A stretch of DNA of 34,256 nucleotides from Bacteroidota bacterium (GTDB lineage: Bacteria; Bacteroidota; Bacteroidia; JABDFU01), in NCBI GenBank assembly GCA_016183775.1, contig JACPDY010000088.1, positions 1 through 34,256 of the forward strand, read 5' to 3'. Numbering within the stretch: the stretch's first letter is position 1; every line of letters starts with the position of its first letter. The notes beneath the pieces are model-generated. The model saw nothing but the letters and a program-made list of their open reading frames with translations. It did not search any database and was not told where the DNA came from. A program made the translations under genes and the position numbers. Positions 1 through 10,600 of this stretch are shown in pieces.

Positions 1-129
1 ATTATTGAAAGAACTTTTTCTTGGTTTGAAAACCAACGAAGATTGAGTAAAGATTTTGAATATTTGCTTGAAACAAGTGAGGCAATGATTCATTTTGCAG
101 CTATAAAAATATTATTGAATAAATTTTAA
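1..129 (+). CDS. IS5-family transposase, C-terminal end (cut by window edge)
   Basis: Frame 1 is open from the first base and encodes 42 residues before TAA at 127-129. The peptide holds [17 protein letters not shown] and [13 protein letters not shown], the typical C-terminus of IS5-family (IS427/IS1031-like) DDE transposases. The glutamate of the IERTF motif corresponds to the catalytic E of that family. The start and the rest of the element lie outside the window, so it cannot be said whether the element is intact. A short GC-rich near-palindrome (CCCTTTAAGGG, about 195-205) lies 65 bases downstream and might be near the element's end, but I could not identify a terminal inverted repeat. 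Confidence 0.8.
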   Translation: MIERTFSWFENQRRLSKDFEYLLETSEAMIHFAAIKILLNKF

Positions 130-326
130 ACAGTTTCTAAATATTCGATTTAGAATGTATTGCAAAAAAGGTGCGAAAGGAATTAACACTCCCCTTTAAG
201 GGCCAATGGAAACACTCCTGCATGTTAAAAATTGTTAAATCCATTTACATCTTGAAATAAAGGAATGAAATTTGTGTTATCCTATTAAACTTGAATAAAA
301 TAAATAACCTTAAAAACTCAATAGCC

Positions 327-1805
327 ATGAAACGCATAAAACAGATAGCCGGAATTTTCCTTGTGGCAGGAATTGGTGGCATTACAGCCATAGGAATAGA
401 TCATTTCTATATTAAACATAACCAACAACCTATCGTATTACAACAGGCCCCACCGAAAGATGTAAAATTTGTCAGTATGCCTGGCACAGCTGCCGAAACT
501 ACAGTAAATTTTGTAAACGCTGCCGAGATGACAGTTCATGCTGTGGTTCATATTAAAACAACTTACGCAATAGAGAATCAAAACCAATACACGCAGGATC
601 CTTTTTATAACCTGTTCTTCGGGCCAAATCAACTACAGCAAAGACCTTCGCAACCTATGTCTGCGGGCTCAGGAGTTATTATTACAGGCGATGGTTATAT
701 AGTAACCAATAACCACGTAGTAGATCATGCCGATAAGATTGAAGTGGTGTTGAATGACAGGCGTACCTACCCCGCTACCATAATAGGAAGGGATCCCAAT
801 ACAGATCTCGCTTTGCTGAAAATAAAGGAGCAAGGACTCCCCTATGTTGCCTATGCCAATTCCGACGATGTAAAAGTTGGAGAATGGGTTTTGGCTGTCG
901 GCAACCCATTCAATCTTACCTCTACTGTTACCGCAGGAATAGTAAGTGCAAAAGGCCGAAATCTCAATGCCCTTGCAACAGATCCACAGAACGGTGTTTA
1001 CCCCATTGAGTCATATATTCAAACTGATGCAGCCATAAACCCGGGCAACAGCGGAGGGGCATTGGTTAATACTGCCGGACAGCTTGTAGGTATAAATGCC
1101 GCTATTAAATCAAACACCGGTTCATATGCGGGCTACTCATTTGCTATACCTGTAAATATTGTTAAAAAAGTAACCGCAGATCTCCTTGAGTTCGGAGAAG
1201 TTCAGCGTGCATTTATTGGAGTAAGTATACGTGACCTTGACTCAAAGCTTGCCGAAGAAAAACACATAAAGGATATAAGGGGTGTTTTTGTAAATACAAT
1301 TACTGATGGCGGAGCCGGTGAAGAAGCGGGTATCCAGGAAGGAGATGTAATTACAAGGATCGCTGAAATGGAAGTAAATAATGTTTCTGAGTTACAGGAG
1401 CAAGTAGGTAAATTCCGTCCCGGCGATAAAATAAATGTCACGTTGAAACGTAATGGTGATGAAAAGATAATTCCTTTGACGTTGAAAAACCGGAATGGAA
1501 ACACCGAAGTATTTAAAAAAGACAAACCGGAGGTAGCAAATGTACTTGGAGCAAGCTTTGAACAGATCAGTCCCGATGAAAAGAAGCGGTTAAATATCAA
1601 AAATGGGCTCAAGGTAGTCCGCCTGAACGGAGGAAAATTAAGAAGTGCCGGTATACGGGAAGGCTTTATCATCACAAGGATCGACAAAAAAGAAATTGGC
1701 TCTATGGAGGATGTTAAAAGCTCCCTTGAGAACAAAGATGGAGGGGTGTTAATAGAAGGGATTTATTCAAATGGAATGCGCGCCTACTATGGCTTTGGAC
1801 TATAA
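327..1805 (+). CDS. HtrA/DegP-like periplasmic serine protease with two PDZ domains
   Basis: This is a trypsin-like protease/chaperone that degrades or refolds damaged envelope proteins. An N-terminal hydrophobic segment (about residues 6-24) serves as signal peptide or membrane anchor. The catalytic triad is visible: His130 in NNHVVDHAD, Asp160 in NTDLALLKI and Ser242 in NPGNSGGAL. A DPFYNLFFG loop typical of DegP-like enzymes precedes it. The first PDZ domain covers roughly residues 285-375, and a more divergent second one about 400-490. Length (492 aa) is normal for the family. The frame stays open upstream to a TTG at 291, but the ATG at 327 gives MKRIKQIAGIFLVAGIGG, a standard signal-anchor start, so I prefer it. 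No clear Shine-Dalgarno is present, as is common in Bacteroidota. It is monocistronic, with rpoD 237 bases downstream under its own promoter. DegP, DegQ and DegS cannot be told apart from sequence alone. Confidence 0.93.
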   Translation: MKRIKQIAGIFLVAGIGGITAIGIDHFYIKHNQQPIVLQQAPPKDVKFVSMPGTAAETTVNFVNAAEMTVHAVVHIKTTYAIENQNQYTQDPFYNLFFGPNQLQQRPSQPMSAGSGVIITGDGYIVTNNHVVDHADKIEVVLNDRRTYPATIIGRDPNTDLALLKIKEQGLPYVAYANSDDVKVGEWVLAVGNPFNLTSTVTAGIVSAKGRNLNALATDPQNGVYPIESYIQTDAAINPGNSGGALVNTAGQLVGINAAIKSNTGSYAGYSFAIPVNIVKKVTADLLEFGEVQRAFIGVSIRDLDSKLAEEKHIKDIRGVFVNTITDGGAGEEAGIQEGDVITRIAEMEVNNVSELQEQVGKFRPGDKINVTLKRNGDEKIIPLTLKNRNGNTEVFKKDKPEVANVLGASFEQISPDEKKRLNIKNGLKVVRLNGGKLRSAGIREGFIITRIDKKEIGSMEDVKSSLENKDGGVLIEGIYSNGMRAYYGFGL

Positions 1806-1960
1806 TTATTGCGCAACTTAAGATCAGAAAAGCAGTCCTTATTTTAAGTCAAAAGTTCATTTCATCGTTAAAAAAGCCTTCCTTAGAGTTCACTTTAAGC
1901 TATTTATCCAAAATTGTTCAAAACAACTGACAACCAACTGATTATAATTAAGTCAAATAA

Positions 1961-1991
1961 TTGACAAGTACCAATAAATGGAATACATTTG
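1961..1991 (+). promoter_or_regulatory. Bacteroidota-type -33/-7 promoter of rpoD
   Basis: TTG at 1961-1963 (-33 box) is followed after 20 bases by TACATTTG at 1984-1991, a perfect match to the TAnnTTTG -7 consensus of the phylum's primary sigma factor. Transcription should begin about 5-8 bases downstream, leaving a leader of about 45 bases before the rpoD start. The gene probably drives its own transcription. Confidence 0.7.
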
Positions 1992-2042
1992 CGTTAGTTT
2001 TTAAAAACTAATGATGTTAATTTAACATCGTAAACCAAACAC

Positions 2043-2906
2043 ATGAGGCAGCTAAAAATAACCAAATCGATTACCAACCGTGAAAGCGCATCTCTTGATA
2101 AGTATCTTCAGGAAATAGGACGCGAAGAACTTATTACGGCTGAAGAAGAAGTATCATTGGCCAAGCGCATCCGCGATGGCGACCAGATTGCTCTTGAAAA
2201 ATTAACAAAGGCCAACTTGCGTTTCGTTGTTTCTGTTGCCAAGCAATATCAAAATCAGGGTTTAAGTTTACCGGACTTAATTAATGAAGGTAATCTTGGA
2301 CTCATAAAAGCCGCCAAGCGTTTCGATGAAACACGTGGTTTTAAATTCATTTCCTATGCTGTATGGTGGATCCGTCAGTCTATTCTCCAGGCATTGGCTG
2401 AACAATCGCGTATTGTTCGTTTACCTTTGAACCAGGTTGGTTCATTGAACAAGATCAATAAAGCGTTTTCTAAACTTGAGCAAGAGTTTGAGCGTGAGCC
2501 AAGTGCGGAAGAACTTTCGAACCTGCTTGACCTGCCTGAAGATAAAGTTGCAGATACCATGCGTGTATCAGGCCGTCATGTATCAATGGATGCCCCATTT
2601 GTAAATGGTGAAGACAACAGCCTGCTGGATGTGTTGATCAACCCTGATTCACCAAAGGCTGATAATGGCTTGATGAATGAATCATTACAACGTGAAATCG
2701 AGCGTTCACTTTCTACATTAACCGACCGCGAGCGCGATGTAATCAAATTGTTTTTTGGAATTGGACAAAATCACGGACTGACGCTGGAAGAGATCGGAGC
2801 GAAATTCGATTTAACCCGTGAACGTGTTCGCCAGATCAAAGAGAAGGCTATACGCAGGCTTCGCCATAATTCACGCAGTAAACTACTTAAAGCATACTTA
2901 GGATAA
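2043..2906 (+). CDS. rpoD: RNA polymerase primary sigma factor (sigma-70/SigA, short Bacteroidota form)
   Basis: This is the housekeeping sigma factor that directs RNA polymerase to promoters. Region 1.2 is at about residues 14-47 ([20 protein letters not shown]). Region 2 spans about 50-125, with the core-binding and -10-recognition helices ([44 protein letters not shown]). Region 3 is about 130-205. Region 4 is about 217-280, with the helix-turn-helix [20 protein letters not shown]. Like other Bacteroidota primary sigma factors it is only 287 aa and lacks the long region 1.1 and non-conserved insert of E. coli RpoD. The start [14 protein letters not shown] is characteristic of the phylum. 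A promoter of the phylum type lies upstream and a hairpin terminator follows. Confidence 0.97.
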   Translation: MRQLKITKSITNRESASLDKYLQEIGREELITAEEEVSLAKRIRDGDQIALEKLTKANLRFVVSVAKQYQNQGLSLPDLINEGNLGLIKAAKRFDETRGFKFISYAVWWIRQSILQALAEQSRIVRLPLNQVGSLNKINKAFSKLEQEFEREPSAEELSNLLDLPEDKVADTMRVSGRHVSMDAPFVNGEDNSLLDVLINPDSPKADNGLMNESLQREIERSLSTLTDRERDVIKLFFGIGQNHGLTLEEIGAKFDLTRERVRQIKEKAIRRLRHNSRSKLLKAYLG

Positions 2907-2929
2907 TATGTGGTTATATTAATTAACAC

Positions 2930-2970
2930 AAAAGAGGAAATGGATTTTTATCCCTTTCCTCTTTTAATTT
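2930..2970 (+). terminator. Intrinsic terminator after rpoD
   Basis: AAAAGAGGAAA (2930-2940) pairs perfectly with TTTCCTCTTTT (2955-2965). The stem continues inward by four more pairs after a single mismatch, and a T-rich tail follows. It sits 23 bases after the rpoD stop codon and separates it from gap. Confidence 0.8.
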
Positions 2971-3011
2971 TAAAAATAATCCGGTCTAATTAATCTATAA
3001 AAAAAATAACG

Positions 3012-4487
3012 ATGGCTATAGCAATTGAACCTATGATAAAGAAAAGCACTTACGAAAGCGAACTGGGCTCATGGATAGAACAGGAAAAAGCAGCAATTGA
3101 TCTTATTAAAGCCGTTGGCGACTTGTGGTTTGAAAAATCTGTTGAACTTATTATCTTCCGTAATCAGCTTATTGACAGAAGTTCGAGCGAGATCATGAAC
3201 CTTCACCTGTATGCCAAGCAAATGGTAAAGCAGCCTATTACCATTTTTGATACTGCTATGCTGGCTAATGAATTATTAAAACTCAACCTTGCCCCTTCCC
3301 GTATTGATATCGGCCGCCTTTGCAGTGAGTGGCTAAACGAAAAAGCTAATTATAAAACAGCAGGCGACTTTGTCGGAAAAAAGTTAGAAGACTTTATCGG
3401 CAAAGAAAAAAGTAAATTAAAACCTAAAGATGTTGTGTTATACGGATTTGGACGTATTGGACGTTTAGCGGCACGTGAAATTATAGCACAGGCCGGCAAG
3501 GGAATGCAGCTTCGTCTAAGGGCCATTGTTACACGCTCAAACTCCAATGAAGATATTACCAAACGCGCCGACCTGTTAAAAACAGATTCTGTACATGGCC
3601 CTTTCCCCGGAACTATTATTGAGGATCTGGAAAACAAAGCCCTGATCATAAACGGACATACCGTTAAAATGATCGCGGCGAAAAACCCTGATGAGATTGA
3701 TTACGAATCCTATGGTATTACGAATGCTCTGTTGATTGACAATACAGGCGTGGCACGCGATCGCGCAGGCTTATCCAAACACCTGAAATCGAAAGGTATC
3801 AGTAAGGTGTTGTTAACGGCTCCTGGCAAAGGTGATATTCCCAATGTTGTTTATGGCATTAATCAATCGAAACTTGAAATAGAAAAAGAGCAGGTTTTCT
3901 CAGCCGCAAGTTGCACAACCAACGCTATTATTCCTGTGCTAAAAGTAATTGAAGAAAGCCTGGGTATTAACCACGGACATATAGAAACCATTCACTCCTA
4001 TACCAACGACCAAAACCTGCTGGATAACTATCATCCCAAGCATCGCAGGGGCCGTTCGGCTGCATTGAACATGGTTATTACCGAAACTGGTGCAGGAAGC
4101 GCTATTACAAAGGTACTGCCCGTTTTAAAAGGTAAACTGACAGCTAATTCTGTTCGTGTCCCTACCCCAAATGTTTCATTGGCTATACTTGCTCTCACAG
4201 TAAAAAAGGAAACGGACAAAGAAACCGTGAATGAAATTTTAAAAAATGCCGCACTCAAGGGCGACCTTGTAGAGCAAATTCAATATTACTACAGCAACGA
4301 ACTCGTTTCATCCGACGTGATCGGAAACCCCTGCGCTTCTGTATTCGACAGCCAGTCTACTCTTGTCAGCGAGGACAAACAAAGCATTGTGCTTTATGTT
4401 TGGTATGATAACGAATATGGTTACACCCGCCAGGTGATCAGATTGGCAAAATATATTGCAGAGGTGATTCCGTTGAGGTATTATTGA
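3012..4487 (+). CDS. gap: Glyceraldehyde-3-phosphate dehydrogenase, long form with N-terminal extension
   Basis: It oxidises glyceraldehyde-3-phosphate to 1,3-bisphosphoglycerate with NAD(P)+ in glycolysis, or runs in reverse in gluconeogenesis. The Rossmann nucleotide-binding motif GFGRIGRLA is at residues 145-153. The catalytic cysteine is Cys301 in SAASCTTNAIIP, and the partner His328 is in ETIHSYTNDQ. The substrate-binding loop HRRGRSAALN and the C-terminal WYDNEYGY signature are present. The protein is 491 aa, against about 335 for classical GAPDH. The extra ~138 N-terminal residues are predicted helical and precede the Rossmann fold. This long form is known in Bacteroidota and some gammaproteobacteria; the role of the extension is not clear to me. 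The ATG at 3012 is chosen because it follows an A-rich leader and gives the full extension. Strong terminators flank the gene on both sides, so it is probably transcribed alone. Confidence 0.93.
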   Translation: MAIAIEPMIKKSTYESELGSWIEQEKAAIDLIKAVGDLWFEKSVELIIFRNQLIDRSSSEIMNLHLYAKQMVKQPITIFDTAMLANELLKLNLAPSRIDIGRLCSEWLNEKANYKTAGDFVGKKLEDFIGKEKSKLKPKDVVLYGFGRIGRLAAREIIAQAGKGMQLRLRAIVTRSNSNEDITKRADLLKTDSVHGPFPGTIIEDLENKALIINGHTVKMIAAKNPDEIDYESYGITNALLIDNTGVARDRAGLSKHLKSKGISKVLLTAPGKGDIPNVVYGINQSKLEIEKEQVFSAASCTTNAIIPVLKVIEESLGINHGHIETIHSYTNDQNLLDNYHPKHRRGRSAALNMVITETGAGSAITKVLPVLKGKLTANSVRVPTPNVSLAILALTVKKETDKETVNEILKNAALKGDLVEQIQYYYSNELVSSDVIGNPCASVFDSQSTLVSEDKQSIVLYVWYDNEYGYTRQVIRLAKYIAEVIPLRYY

Positions 4488-4505
4488 TCTTTAGAAGATA
4501 AAGGA

Positions 4506-4550
4506 AATAGATCAGGCTGACACAATAAAATGTCAGCCTGATCTATTTTA
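4506..4550. terminator. Bidirectional hairpin terminator between convergent gap and paralog A
   Basis: A perfect 17-bp stem (4506-4522 with 4531-4547) encloses an 8-base loop. It has A-rich flank on one side and T-rich flank on the other, so it can end transcription of gap on the + strand and of the large paralog A on the - strand. Confidence 0.85.
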
Positions 4551-4566
4551 TACCTTCCTGTTGATT

Positions 4567-7500
4567 CTATGGCGCAGTAAGGTTAACATTTACACTACAG
4601 CCGTTTTTATCTTTAATATTTATTGAATAAGCTCCCGGACAAAGTTGATTTTTATACCTACTGACATATCCATCAGGCCAGGTATAAGTGTAGGGACTTG
4701 TCCCGCCTGTTGCAGTTACCATTATCCATTCTTTACAACCGCAACCGATACAGTCAGCAGTGCCTTTTGCAAATTGTCCTGCTAAAGGTAAAGCTGAAAT
4801 AATTGTAACAGAAGCAGTGGCTATACAGCTTACCGCATCAGTAACAGTAACTGTGTAGGTGCCCGCACTCAATCCCGTCGCGGTAGCACTTGATCCACCC
4901 GACGGCAACCATAAATAGGTGTAATTTGGTATCCCGCCGGCAGGTTGTGCCGTGACAATACCAGAAGAACTACAGGTTGAATTGGCCTGAGTGAGGGTAA
5001 GCGTAAGTGTCCCGATGCCACCCGAAATACCGGCAGTAAGCGTTATACTCTTGCATAAATAATTGGTAACAGTTACAGTGTAAGTACCAGCACACAAACC
5101 GGTGGCAGAATCCGTAGTATTACCATTGGTCCACAAGTATGTATATATACAAGCGGAAGGTGAAACAACATTTACCGCAGCGCTGCCGGCACATGAACTG
5201 CCGCAACCAGATTGATTTGTGCTGGTATTGGCTATAATACTGTTTGTGAATTTTATAAGATACCCATCGTCTCCTCCATTAAAAGTAGCATCAAAATAAG
5301 CTCCGCTACCCGGATCTGTTAATGGGTATGTTGCAGAATTAGAAACAGATGTCCATTCACCCGCCATAAACAAATTATTGCTGCCGTCAACGGCCAATGC
5401 CTCCCTAACATCTATACCGTTTCCACCCAAATAGGTCGCCCATAAACAGTTTCCGGAATTGTTAAAAAATACAAGTGCAATATCCCTGTTTCCCACAGGA
5501 CCATTGTGCGAATTGTCCTGGTATTCACCATCGCATGAACTTTGTACCGGCATATCGACAGAATATGTATTAAAGCTCATGTATACATTTCCACAACTAT
5601 CTATTGTTAAATTATCATAAGAAAACATCCCCTCGATTCCGGCTCCTCCATAATAAGTTGCCCATAAACGATTACCGTTGTTGTCGAACTTCAGGATAAA
5701 CGCATCGCTACTGCCTCCCAATACTCCATCAAAATAACCCGAAGGACATGTCGCACAGCATACCACGCCGTTACATACCGGAAAATCTGCGGATGCCGTA
5801 GAGCCTGTTACAAATACATTCCCGCTTCCATCGGTGTCGATCGTATAACCATAATCGTCTCCAACTCCTCCATAATAGGTCGCCCATAAACGGTTTCCAT
5901 TGTTGTCAAACTTAAGGATGAAGGCATCCCTGCCTCCGGCAGCACCCTGAGAATAGCTCAAAGTACAAGTCGCACAGCACGCCGGACCATTACAAACAGG
6001 AAAACCCGAATATCTTGTCTCTCCTGTTACAAAAATATTTCCACTGCCATCTGTTGCGATTGAATATCCAACATCTCTGTCACTTCCACCGTAATAAGTT
6101 GCCCACAAACGGTTACCGCTGTTATCGAATTTAAGAACGAATGCATCTCCAACTAATAATGATCCTCCGGCATATATACTCTGAAAGTAGCCAGGAGTAC
6201 ATGCAATGCAACATGCCGGACCGTTGCAAACAGGAAAATTGGTGGATGTTGTATTTCCGGTTATAAAAATATTTCCGCTGTTATCGGTGATTATAGAATA
6301 ACCAATGTCTCTTCCGTTCCCTCCATAATAGGTGGCCCATAAACGAATACCGTTATTGTCAAATTTAAGGATGAAAATATCGTTTACTCCCGTTAATATA
6401 CCCTGAAAGTATGTTCCTGTATTCTGAACAGGAAAATTGGCAGAACCAACCTCTCCCGTTACAAATACATTCCCGGCAGCATCTGTGGTAATGGACCAGC
6501 CTGCATCACCTCCGCTTCCCCCATAATAAGTAGCCCACAAACGGTTACCGGTGTTGCTAAATTTGAGGATGAAAACACCTGAGCCTCCCGCTAATGCCCC
6601 TTGAAAATAAGTCCCTGCTGCCTGCACCGGGAAATTAGCCGAACCTGTATATCCTGTTACAAAAACATTCCCGCCTGCATCAGTCGTTACGGATGTTGGT
6701 CCATCAAGACCGCTACCTCCGTAAAAAGTGGCCCAAACAAGCTGCGGATCTATTATTAATTGAGAGTTGTGAGTTGAAAGATCAGAATGAAGATCGAATG
6801 AAATGGAAGTTTCGTATCCATCATCACCATTCACTTTCACGGGTCGCTGATAGTTTTGAATAAACCGCGTTTTCAACTCTGCTCCGTTCAGGAAACTTAC
6901 AGGAGCGTTTTCGGCTATGTCGCCGTTGAGTGTATTGATGACTATTTCTCCACGCTCATTTATCCTGATCGGTTTTTTACTTCTGTAAAGCAGTTTTATA
7001 AGTTTATAATCGCCTCCTGGCCTTACAACAAAATCGTATTTGAACCCTTTGTCATTGGTGTTATACAATACCCAATCAATGCCCGGGTATATATTTTTGA
7101 TAGTTACTTTTTCATACTCTTTAACTCCGTATATACCTTGTGAACAATGCGGATAAAAGAAATTAAAATTAGTCGCACCCTCCCCCTCTTTTGTTATGTT
7201 CTCTTTGCTTATCCTCGCACCATATAAATTAACATCAACACGCTCCCACTCTGTCTTACTATTTTCTGCTCTTTCTTCATTTGTCACGCTGAGCGAAGTC
7301 GAAGCATCTTCCTCGCCAATTGATACCATTCCACTACTAACATCTTTTTTATCCTCTTCCTCAATTTTCAATGTTTGTATTGTTAATCCTTGTTCCGTAA
7401 TAAATAAATTTACTGCAGGAGCTTCGGCTTTATAGAGCACAAACGGAACGGGGTTTCCGTTCAGGTCCTTCATCTGCCCCTTGTTCTCTAAAAATTTTAC

Positions 7501-7620
7501 TAATTGGTTTTGCATCAATATACGAGCCCGTTGCCTGAGTTTGGCTTCTCCTCTATCATCCGCTGCTAAAAGCGAAACACTCAAAAGGGAAAAAATCAAC
7601 ACAGTTGATATTTTTGTCAT
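4567..7620 (-). CDS. Large secreted SBBP-propeller/SprB-repeat protein, paralog A
   Basis: Probably a surface or extracellular structural/adhesive protein of 1017 aa; no enzymatic motif is seen. In order: signal peptide (MTKISTVLIFSLLSVSLLAA); an N-terminal domain with FLENKGQM, NIYPGIDWVLY and FKYDFVVRPGG, as found ahead of SBBP repeats (DUF7948-like, from memory); seven SBBP repeats each starting near LWATYYGG (about 5230-6740); two SprB-type repeats (GLCAGTYTVTVTN, GLSAGTYTVTVTD); and the shared C-terminal module with CIGCGCKEW, RYKNQLCPG and KDKNGCS. There is no T9SS type A or B sorting domain. Blades 3, 4 and 5 carry a Cys-rich insert CNGxxCCxxC not found in the other paralogs. An earlier ATG exists at 7647, but the ATG at 7620 gives the cleaner signal peptide. 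B ends 29 bases upstream, so A and B are probably cotranscribed. Domain assignment is firm; function is inference. Confidence 0.88.
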   Translation of the reverse strand: MTKISTVLIFSLLSVSLLAADDRGEAKLRQRARILMQNQLVKFLENKGQMKDLNGNPVPFVLYKAEAPAVNLFITEQGLTIQTLKIEEEDKKDVSSGMVSIGEEDASTSLSVTNEERAENSKTEWERVDVNLYGARISKENITKEGEGATNFNFFYPHCSQGIYGVKEYEKVTIKNIYPGIDWVLYNTNDKGFKYDFVVRPGGDYKLIKLLYRSKKPIRINERGEIVINTLNGDIAENAPVSFLNGAELKTRFIQNYQRPVKVNGDDGYETSISFDLHSDLSTHNSQLIIDPQLVWATFYGGSGLDGPTSVTTDAGGNVFVTGYTGSANFPVQAAGTYFQGALAGGSGVFILKFSNTGNRLWATYYGGSGGDAGWSITTDAAGNVFVTGEVGSANFPVQNTGTYFQGILTGVNDIFILKFDNNGIRLWATYYGGNGRDIGYSIITDNSGNIFITGNTTSTNFPVCNGPACCIACTPGYFQSIYAGGSLLVGDAFVLKFDNSGNRLWATYYGGSDRDVGYSIATDGSGNIFVTGETRYSGFPVCNGPACCATCTLSYSQGAAGGRDAFILKFDNNGNRLWATYYGGVGDDYGYTIDTDGSGNVFVTGSTASADFPVCNGVVCCATCPSGYFDGVLGGSSDAFILKFDNNGNRLWATYYGGAGIEGMFSYDNLTIDSCGNVYMSFNTYSVDMPVQSSCDGEYQDNSHNGPVGNRDIALVFFNNSGNCLWATYLGGNGIDVREALAVDGSNNLFMAGEWTSVSNSATYPLTDPGSGAYFDATFNGGDDGYLIKFTNSIIANTSTNQSGCGSSCAGSAAVNVVSPSACIYTYLWTNGNTTDSATGLCAGTYTVTVTNYLCKSITLTAGISGGIGTLTLTLTQANSTCSSSGIVTAQPAGGIPNYTYLWLPSGGSSATATGLSAGTYTVTVTDAVSCIATASVTIISALPLAGQFAKGTADCIGCGCKEWIMVTATGGTSPYTYTWPDGYVSRYKNQLCPGAYSINIKDKNGCSVNVNLTAP
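4601..4707 (-). repeat. Near-identical tract shared with paralog C (13327-13433)
   Basis: By eye, 104 of 107 bases match 13327-13433, including a run of 59 identical bases. The tract lies inside the coding sequence of the C-terminal module. Neighbouring parts of the same modules are clearly more diverged, which points to recent recombination between A and C. Confidence 0.75.
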
Positions 7621-7649
7621 ATAAAAATTACATCTTGTCATCAGCAAAA

Positions 7650-10600
7650 TCAGGGTGTAGTAAGATTAACATTTATGCTGCATCCATTTTTATCTTTAAT
7701 ATTTATATTATATGAACCGGGACAAAGCTGATTTTTGTATCTGCTCAAATACCCATCAGGCCAGGAATAAGAGTAAGGACCTGTACCTCCCTCAGCAGTT
7801 ACAATTACCCATTCCTTACAGCCGCAACCGCCACAGTTGGCAGTACCTTTGGCAAATTGGCCCAATAACGACGGGGGTGAAATTATTGTGGTTACCGAAG
7901 TTGAGGTACAACCTTTGCTATCGGTTAAGGTAACGGTGTAATTACCCGGCGCTAATCCTGAAACCTGAGACCCGGTAAGCGGAACCCCTCCGCTCCAGCT
8001 ATAGGTATATGGCAAACTGCCACCTGCTCCTGTTACTGTTGCCGAACCGGTTCCTCCATTACAGGTTATATTGGTTGCTGTGGTTGTTGAAACAACAATA
8101 GGATTTACAATTACTAAAGCAGTCGAAGTGGACGTAGCCCCTCCTGAATCGGTTATTGTTACAGTATATGTTGTTGTTGAAGACGGACAGGGATTAATAT
8201 TTTGTATGGTCCAACCATTGCTCCATGAATAAGAGTATGGAACCGTACCACCTGTTCCGCTGGAAGTTACAGAAGCGCAACTTCCCTGACAAACCGAACT
8301 ACCAACAGCAGTTACAACAGGACCATTACAATTTATTACTGTTATAGTACTTGTTTGAGTGGTTGAACAACCTCCGCTGGAAACTGTATGTGAAACACTA
8401 TACGTCCCGGCTGTTAAAAATGTATAGGTAAAATTGGAAGTTGTTCCACTTACATTTGTCGGAGTTATGGGGGAAATTACCCAGCTATATGTTCCTGTTG
8501 AGCCAGTATTCGTAAAGATTACTGCCATTCCTACACAGGTTTGTGGATATGTAAACGTTGCTGATACAGGATTTACTCCTGTAATATTGAATGTTTTTGT
8601 TTGGGTACATCCATTGCCATCTGTAACTGTTACAGTGTATCCTCCGGCCACAAGACCTGAGGCAATCGTTCCTGTCTGACCACTACTCCAGCTAAATGTA
8701 AAAGGCTGTGTTCCTATGCTCGCTATTACTGAAGCGCTGCCTGTAGAATTACAACCATTGTTGGTGCTTGTGGTATTTATCACGGGTCCTGCAGGAAGCG
8801 TTATACTTACTGTTTGGGTAGCAGTGCAGCCGGTTTTATCAGTTATCGTTAATGTATAATTACCCGCAGCTAATCCTGAAGCGTTTTGGGCAGTTTGTCC
8901 GTTATTCCAGGTATAGGTATAAGGTGAAGCGCCTCCGGTGACTGTCGCCCAAGCTGTGCTATTTCCATTGCTACTACAGGTTGCCGGGTTTGTATTGGTA
9001 ATAGTTAACGCTAATCCGGTTACGGGACCAGTAAGTGTATAATAAATGGTATCTCTGTTACATGCAGCATCCGTTACTTCCACCCAATAATTACCTGCAC
9101 ATAATCCTATACTGTTTGTTGTGCTTATTGAATTAATAAGCTGACTCCCATTACTCCACACATAATTATACGGCGGAGTGCCGCAATTGATCTGAATTGT
9201 AGCGTTGCCACAGGTGCATCCGGTTGCATTTACCTGGGTCTGGATATAGCTTGCCGTATCAGGCTTGAGTTTTATAAAATAAATATCATCCGCTGAAGTG
9301 TAGTTATTATTAAAAGCACCTCCACCCGGATTAGCCATAGCGTTAGACGAGGCTCCCATCCACTCTCCTGTAATAAATAAATTTCTGTTATTATCCAATG
9401 CAAGGTTTGCCCGAAAATCCTGAGATCCGCCTAAAGTGCCGAAGTATGTTGAATATATCATTGCACCGGTGGCAGCGAATTCCACTAATACCAGGTCCTG
9501 CGGACCAAGCCTTGCATTGTTAAAAAAAGTGCCACATGTATTTACAGTAGGAAAATCATTGGACCCCGTCCACCCCCCAAGATAAACAACCCCGCAAAAA
9601 TCAGTAACCAGATTTTTTGTTCTGTATCCAAAATTAGCAGTATAATGAGAAACATCACTTGCTGAGCCACCAATAAAAGTTGACCAGATCATTGAGCAGG
9701 AGCTATTGAATTTACATAAAAACAAGTCGTATCCATTGGTGTTTCCATTACTAAGCACACTGTTATTATATGCTCCCGAAAGATTCTGAGTAGGAAAATT
9801 CGAAGAAACGGTTTTTCCCGTTACATACAAATTACCAAATACATCTTCTTCGATATCCGTAGCCTCGTCAAAAATATTTCCTCCCAAATAGGTCGACCAT
9901 TGCAATGCCCCTGTGTTGTTGAACTTAAGTACAAAAACATCATTATTACCATTTGAAACAGGGTCATTATATGCTCCCCCGAGGTTCTGCAAAGGAAAAT
10001 CAGTGGAGTTCGTATATCCTGTTACAAACAGATTATTCCCTGCTCCTACCCACAATGCATTTCCTACTTCGTCCCCCAGACTTCCTCCGAAAAGTGTTGA
10101 CCACTGCAATGCACACGAGGAATTGAATTTTAAAATAAAAATGTCTTGCCCTCCGCCAATAGCATTATCATTATAGGCTCCGGCAAGATTTTGGGTCGGA
10201 AAATTTGCCGAACTTGTGAAACCTGTTACGTAAATACTATTTGTTGCATCGGTTTTTATTGACCATCCCATATCCATTCCCGTACCTCCGAAATAGCTGG
10301 CCCATAACCGAACACCAGCCGGAGAAAATTTTAACATCACCACGTCCGAGCTTCCGCCATTTGTATTATCATTATATGCTCCCGCAAGATTTTGTGTTGG
10401 AAAATCTAAAGAAGGAGTAACTCCTGTTATATAAATATTATTAGCCACATCACTCGCAATACTCTGCAAATTCTCATTCGTATCAGAACCCCCATAAAAA
10501 GTGCACCAAAGAAGAACTCCTGCATTGTTAAATTTTAATATCAAGCCATCGGTCGAGCTACCCAGAGTATTATCATAATATACGCCTCCTCCGGGATTCA

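Noticed and set aside
1202-1735. 177-residue - strand frame opposite the HtrA PDZ region
   Set aside because: It overlaps a clearly functional protease gene, has no recognisable motif and a Ser/Phe-rich composition typical of an antisense shadow.
1806-1960. Possible terminator after htrA (ACTTAA/TTAAGT pairing near 1815-1850)
   Set aside because: A six-base AT-rich stem with a loop of over 20 bases and no T-tail is not convincing.
5230-6740. Regularly spaced similar DNA segments, at first glance like a CRISPR or tandem repeat array
   Set aside because: The period (about 165-200 bases) and the reading frame correspond to SBBP blades of a coding sequence; no constant repeat with unique spacers is present.
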